This document shows positions 4,979 through 6,598 of a stretch of DNA of 6,598 bases, piece after piece. Source of the DNA: Actinomycetota bacterium. GTDB lineage: Bacteria; Actinomycetota; Actinomycetes; Actinomycetales; Cellulomonadaceae. A program made the translations under genes and the position numbers. The notes under the pieces are model-generated. The model saw only the letters and a list, made by a program, of their open reading frames with translations. It was not told where the DNA came from and searched no databases. The first letter of the stretch is position 1, and each line of letters begins with the position of its first letter. The stretch is taken from contig JAHIJU010000078.1 of NCBI GenBank assembly GCA_018898235.1, forward strand, positions 1 to 6,598, written 5' to 3'.

Positions 4979-6198
4979 CGGGTCGCGAGCGGCTGCGCGG
5001 CGTCACCGGCGCGGCGCGGGTCGACCCGGGGGAGGTCCGGTCCGGACAGGAGCCGGCGCACCGCGGCCACCTCCCGCGGGTTGTCGACGACCAGGGCAGC
5101 CTGCAGGCGGTCGTCGCGCACCCACAGCGCTGTCCACGCCCCGTCGTGACGGCGGAGGATGACGTCGGCCTGCGCCGAGGGCGTGCCGAACAGGGCGACG
5201 TCGTGGCCCAGCTGGTGGGAGAACACGTACGGAGCGGGATCGTGGATCGTGTCCGGGCCGCCGGTCAGGTCGGCGGCCAGCGCCCGCGGGCCACGCAGTG
5301 CGTTGTCCCAGTGACCGCCGGTGACCCAGCCGCGCCGTGCCGATCGGCGGACGACGAGGTCACCGACCGCGCGCACCGAACCATGTCCCGGGGACTGGGG
5401 GTCCGTCAGCACCCGCATCCGTTCGTCGACCTGCAGGTGCCCGGTCGTCGTGAGCGGCAGCGCGCCGCTGAGCCAGCCGGTCGCCGGCCGGGCGCCGACG
5501 GCGGCGAGGACGACATCGGCCTCCAGGGTTCGGCCGTCGTCCAGCTCGACCAGTCCCGGGTGAACGGTCCGCACCGGCGACGACAGCAGGAGCCGCACCC
5601 CGACCGCCGCGAACCAGGGGCTGAGCTGATCGCGGACCGCACCGAGCCCGAGGGGAGCGGCTCCGGCTTCGACCACGACGACCTCATGGCCGGCGGCTGC
5701 GGCGACCCCGGCCACCTCGCTGCCCACCCAGCCCGCGCCGATGACCACCAGCCGGCTGGGCGCGCCGAGTGCCGCGCGCAGGTCGGTCGCGTCGGCGAAG
5801 GTGCGCAGGGTCCGTGCGGCGCCCCAGGCCGCGGGCAGCCGCGGTCGTGAACCGGTCGCCAGCACGAGCGTGCCCGCGGTGAACCGGCCGTCGGCCGTCC
5901 GGACCTCGGGACGGGCGCCCGACAGGTCGAGGCCGGTCGCCGGTTCACCGAGCCGGACATCATCGGCCAGGGCGAGCAGATCGGCGCCGATCTCGTCGGC
6001 CAGCCAGCGCGGGCTGTCCCGATCGAGGAGGTGCTTGGACAGGGGGGGCCTGTCGTAGGGGGCGATCCGCTCGTCGCCCAGCACGCGCACGGTTCCGCCG
6101 AAGCCGGCGCGCCTCAGCTCGGCGACCGTCGCGGTCGCGGCGAGTCCTGCGCCGACGACGAGAACGTCGGAGCTCGGCGCCGGATCGGGGGACGACAT
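4975..6198 (-). CDS. FAD-dependent NAD(P)H oxidoreductase, ferredoxin-reductase type
   Basis: A 407-residue flavoprotein of the class I pyridine nucleotide-disulfide family, closest in style to ferredoxin reductases of oxygenase systems (BphA4, rhodocoxin or putidaredoxin reductase). Expected role: NADH-to-FAD-to-ferredoxin electron transfer in the cytoplasm. The FAD-binding motif is VVGAGLAATATVAELR (14-29; GxGxxA form), followed by YDRPPLSKHLL (48-58), a family hallmark. A second Rossmann motif for NAD(P) is VVIGAGWVGSE (151-161), with Glu177 at the end of the next strand, which favours NADH. ATGSRP (114-119) and VRAVGD (275-280) complete the FAD site. The C-terminal reductase domain starts near PYVFSHQLG (323-331). 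No CxxC redox pair is seen, excluding thioredoxin-reductase-like chemistry. No ferredoxin or oxygenase gene is adjacent, so the partner is unknown. The ATG at 6198 has no ribosome binding site but has a -10-like box six bases upstream. Confidence 0.9.
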   Translation of the reverse strand: MSSPDPAPSSDVLVVGAGLAATATVAELRRAGFGGTVRVLGDERIAPYDRPPLSKHLLDRDSPRWLADEIGADLLALADDVRLGEPATGLDLSGARPEVRTADGRFTAGTLVLATGSRPRLPAAWGAARTLRTFADATDLRAALGAPSRLVVIGAGWVGSEVAGVAAAAGHEVVVVEAGAAPLGLGAVRDQLSPWFAAVGVRLLLSSPVRTVHPGLVELDDGRTLEADVVLAAVGARPATGWLSGALPLTTTGHLQVDERMRVLTDPQSPGHGSVRAVGDLVVRRSARRGWVTGGHWDNALRGPRALAADLTGGPDTIHDPAPYVFSHQLGHDVALFGTPSAQADVILRRHDGAWTALWVRDDRLQAALVVDNPREVAAVRRLLSGPDLPRVDPRRAGDAAQPLATR

Positions 6199-6204
6199 CC
6201 GGCA

Positions 6205-6210
6205 ACGGTA
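6205..6210 (-). promoter_or_regulatory. Candidate -10 box for the oxidoreductase (leaderless)
   Basis: Read on the minus strand this is TACCGT (TA-N3-T), followed by six bases and the ATG at 6198-6196. The spacing places the transcript start on the A of the start codon. There is no Shine-Dalgarno sequence, which supports a leaderless transcript. It overlaps by two bases the -10 box of the opposite gene. Confidence 0.55.
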
Positions 6211-6214
6211 GCCT
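6209..6214 (+). promoter_or_regulatory. Candidate -10 box for the DUF3017 gene
   Basis: TAGCCT fits TA-N3-T and would give a start near 6221 and a leader of about 32 bases that includes the gene's ribosome binding site. No clear -35 is seen. It shares bases 6209-6210 with the minus-strand box of the divergent oxidoreductase gene. Confidence 0.45.
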
Positions 6215-6242
6215 CGCCTGGTCGGGGCGGTGCCCGGCCGGG

Positions 6243-6248
6243 GAAGGA
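6243..6248 (+). promoter_or_regulatory. Ribosome binding site of the DUF3017 gene
   Basis: GAAGGA within a longer purine run (6240-6248) lies four bases before the ATG at 6253. An in-frame GTG at 6250 is only one base away, too close, so ATG 6253 is preferred. The spacing to the ATG is slightly short but usable. Confidence 0.65.
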
Positions 6249-6252
6249 CGTG

Positions 6253-6537
6253 ATGACCGAGGACGGGAAGTTGGCCCCCCCGCGCGGGGACCGCTCGCTG
6301 TGGTTCACGGTGGCGGGTGTGGGCCTGACCACCGCGGTGGCGACGGTGCTCGGTTCGTCGCGGGTGGCCGCCTGGACGCTGGCGGTCGTGCTCGCTGCCT
6401 GCGCGGTGGCGCGTGCCGTGCTGCCCGAACCGGGTCCGCTGGCGATCACCGTGCGACGCCGCTGGCTGGACGTCGCCGTGCTGCTGGGGTTCGCGGTGCT
6501 GGTCGGGGTGCTCGGGACCCTGCTGCCGGGCCAGTAG
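6253..6537 (+). CDS. DUF3017 family small membrane protein
   Basis: A 94-residue protein with a short charged N-terminus and three hydrophobic segments at about residues 16-34, 37-56 and 72-91. The pattern ARAVLPEPGPLAITVRRRW (52-70), a loop between the second and third helices ending in an Arg cluster, is typical of DUF3017, a family of small actinobacterial membrane proteins with no known function. In many actinobacteria DUF3017 genes lie after purH and folD and before mdh; here folD is not adjacent and a reverse-strand oxidoreductase gene intervenes. The stop codon (TAG 6535-6537) sits in the loop of the terminator hairpin. Family call rests on size, topology, motif and position, not on a search. 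Confidence 0.82.
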   Translation: MTEDGKLAPPRGDRSLWFTVAGVGLTTAVATVLGSSRVAAWTLAVVLAACAVARAVLPEPGPLAITVRRRWLDVAVLLGFAVLVGVLGTLLPGQ

Positions 6538-6559
6538 CGGTCGGCAGCAGGGTCCCGGG
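6511..6559. terminator. Long hairpin terminator enclosing the DUF3017 stop
   Basis: Bases 6514-6527 (GGGACCCTGCTGCC) pair perfectly with 6543-6556. The stem extends to 6511-6529 with 6541-6559, 19 pairs including two G-U. The 11-base loop contains the DUF3017 stop codon, so the left arm codes for the last residues of the protein. No T-run follows on either side. It lies between convergent genes and its symmetry would let it end transcripts from both directions; the reverse gene's stop is 10 bases beyond it. Confidence 0.8.
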
Positions 6560-6569
6560 GCGTCGGGCG

Positions 6570-6598
6570 TCAGCCGACGATGACCTCGATCTCGTCGA
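6570..6598 (-). CDS. 3' end of an unidentified reverse-strand gene
   Basis: On the minus strand the last bases read ...D-E-I-E-V-I-V-G then TGA (6572-6570). Only eight full codons are visible, too few to name the protein. The facts favouring a gene are the stop just beyond a bidirectional hairpin and the absence of any other explanation for the window edge. mdh is often found near here in actinobacteria, but this ending does not resemble the usual actinobacterial malate dehydrogenase C-terminus. Confidence 0.4.

Noticed and set aside
4564..5850. A long plus-strand open frame across the purH end and the oxidoreductase gene
   Set aside because: Composition is Arg/Gly-rich and motif-free; the minus-strand frame carries complete FAD and NAD motifs.
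6042..6048. Seven-G run in the oxidoreductase gene and a seven-C run (6275-6281) in the DUF3017 gene, possible phase-variation tracts
   Set aside because: Both lie in intact reading frames and encode expected residues (the YDRPPLSK motif in the first case). Runs of seven are unremarkable at this GC content; at most they are sites to watch for sequencing indels.
1..6598. CRISPR arrays, tRNA or rRNA genes, insertion sequences, prophage or defence genes
   Set aside because: No spaced repeats, tRNA-like folds, transposase motifs or terminal inverted repeats were seen. The genes are mostly core metabolism with ordinary neighbours.

Overview
The window is very GC-rich, with GTG as well as ATG starts and dense gene packing on both strands. 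It looks like chromosomal core DNA of a high-GC actinobacterium. The order sucD - perM (DUF6350) - purN - purH - DUF3017 is a familiar actinobacterial neighbourhood; the Mycobacterium tuberculosis Rv0952-Rv0957 region keeps sucD, perM, purN and purH in this order. Protein style and the added small genes suggest Micrococcales, perhaps a Cellulomonas relative, but that placement is an inference. I see no mobile element, CRISPR array, tRNA or rRNA.

Layout: the 3' half of sucD (1-469) ends in a perfect 18-bp terminator stem (503-541). perM, a polytopic membrane protein, follows (574-1947). It meets a reverse-strand three-helix membrane protein of unknown function (2450-1950) tail to tail, with both stop codons in one 10-bp palindrome. 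That small gene is divergent from purN (2533-3180). A 145-bp leader separates purN from purH (3326-4963). A reverse-strand FAD/NAD(P) ferredoxin-reductase-type oxidoreductase (6198-4975) converges on purH and diverges from a DUF3017 membrane protein (6253-6537). A terminator hairpin closes the DUF3017 gene, and the last bases carry the 3' end of an unidentified reverse-strand gene.

The most notable element is in the purN-purH leader. Bases 3189-3269 fold as a ZTP (pfl-motif) riboswitch: P1, P2, the conserved GGGGAGCG and CCGCCUGGG segments, P3, and a GGCG/CGCC pseudoknot can all be drawn. It is followed by a plausible expression platform that can pair with the purH Shine-Dalgarno sequence. 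ZMP/ZTP is the substrate (or its triphosphate) of the formyltransferase domain of PurH, and both PurN and PurH use 10-formyl-tetrahydrofolate, so the circuit makes sense: when folate is short ZTP builds up and purH expression is raised.

A second theme is transcript starts. Four genes (perM, the small membrane gene, purN, the oxidoreductase) lack a convincing ribosome binding site, and each has an A-N3-T or TA-N3-T box 6-8 bases before its start codon, the pattern expected for leaderless mRNAs. purH and the DUF3017 gene instead have clear Shine-Dalgarno sequences.
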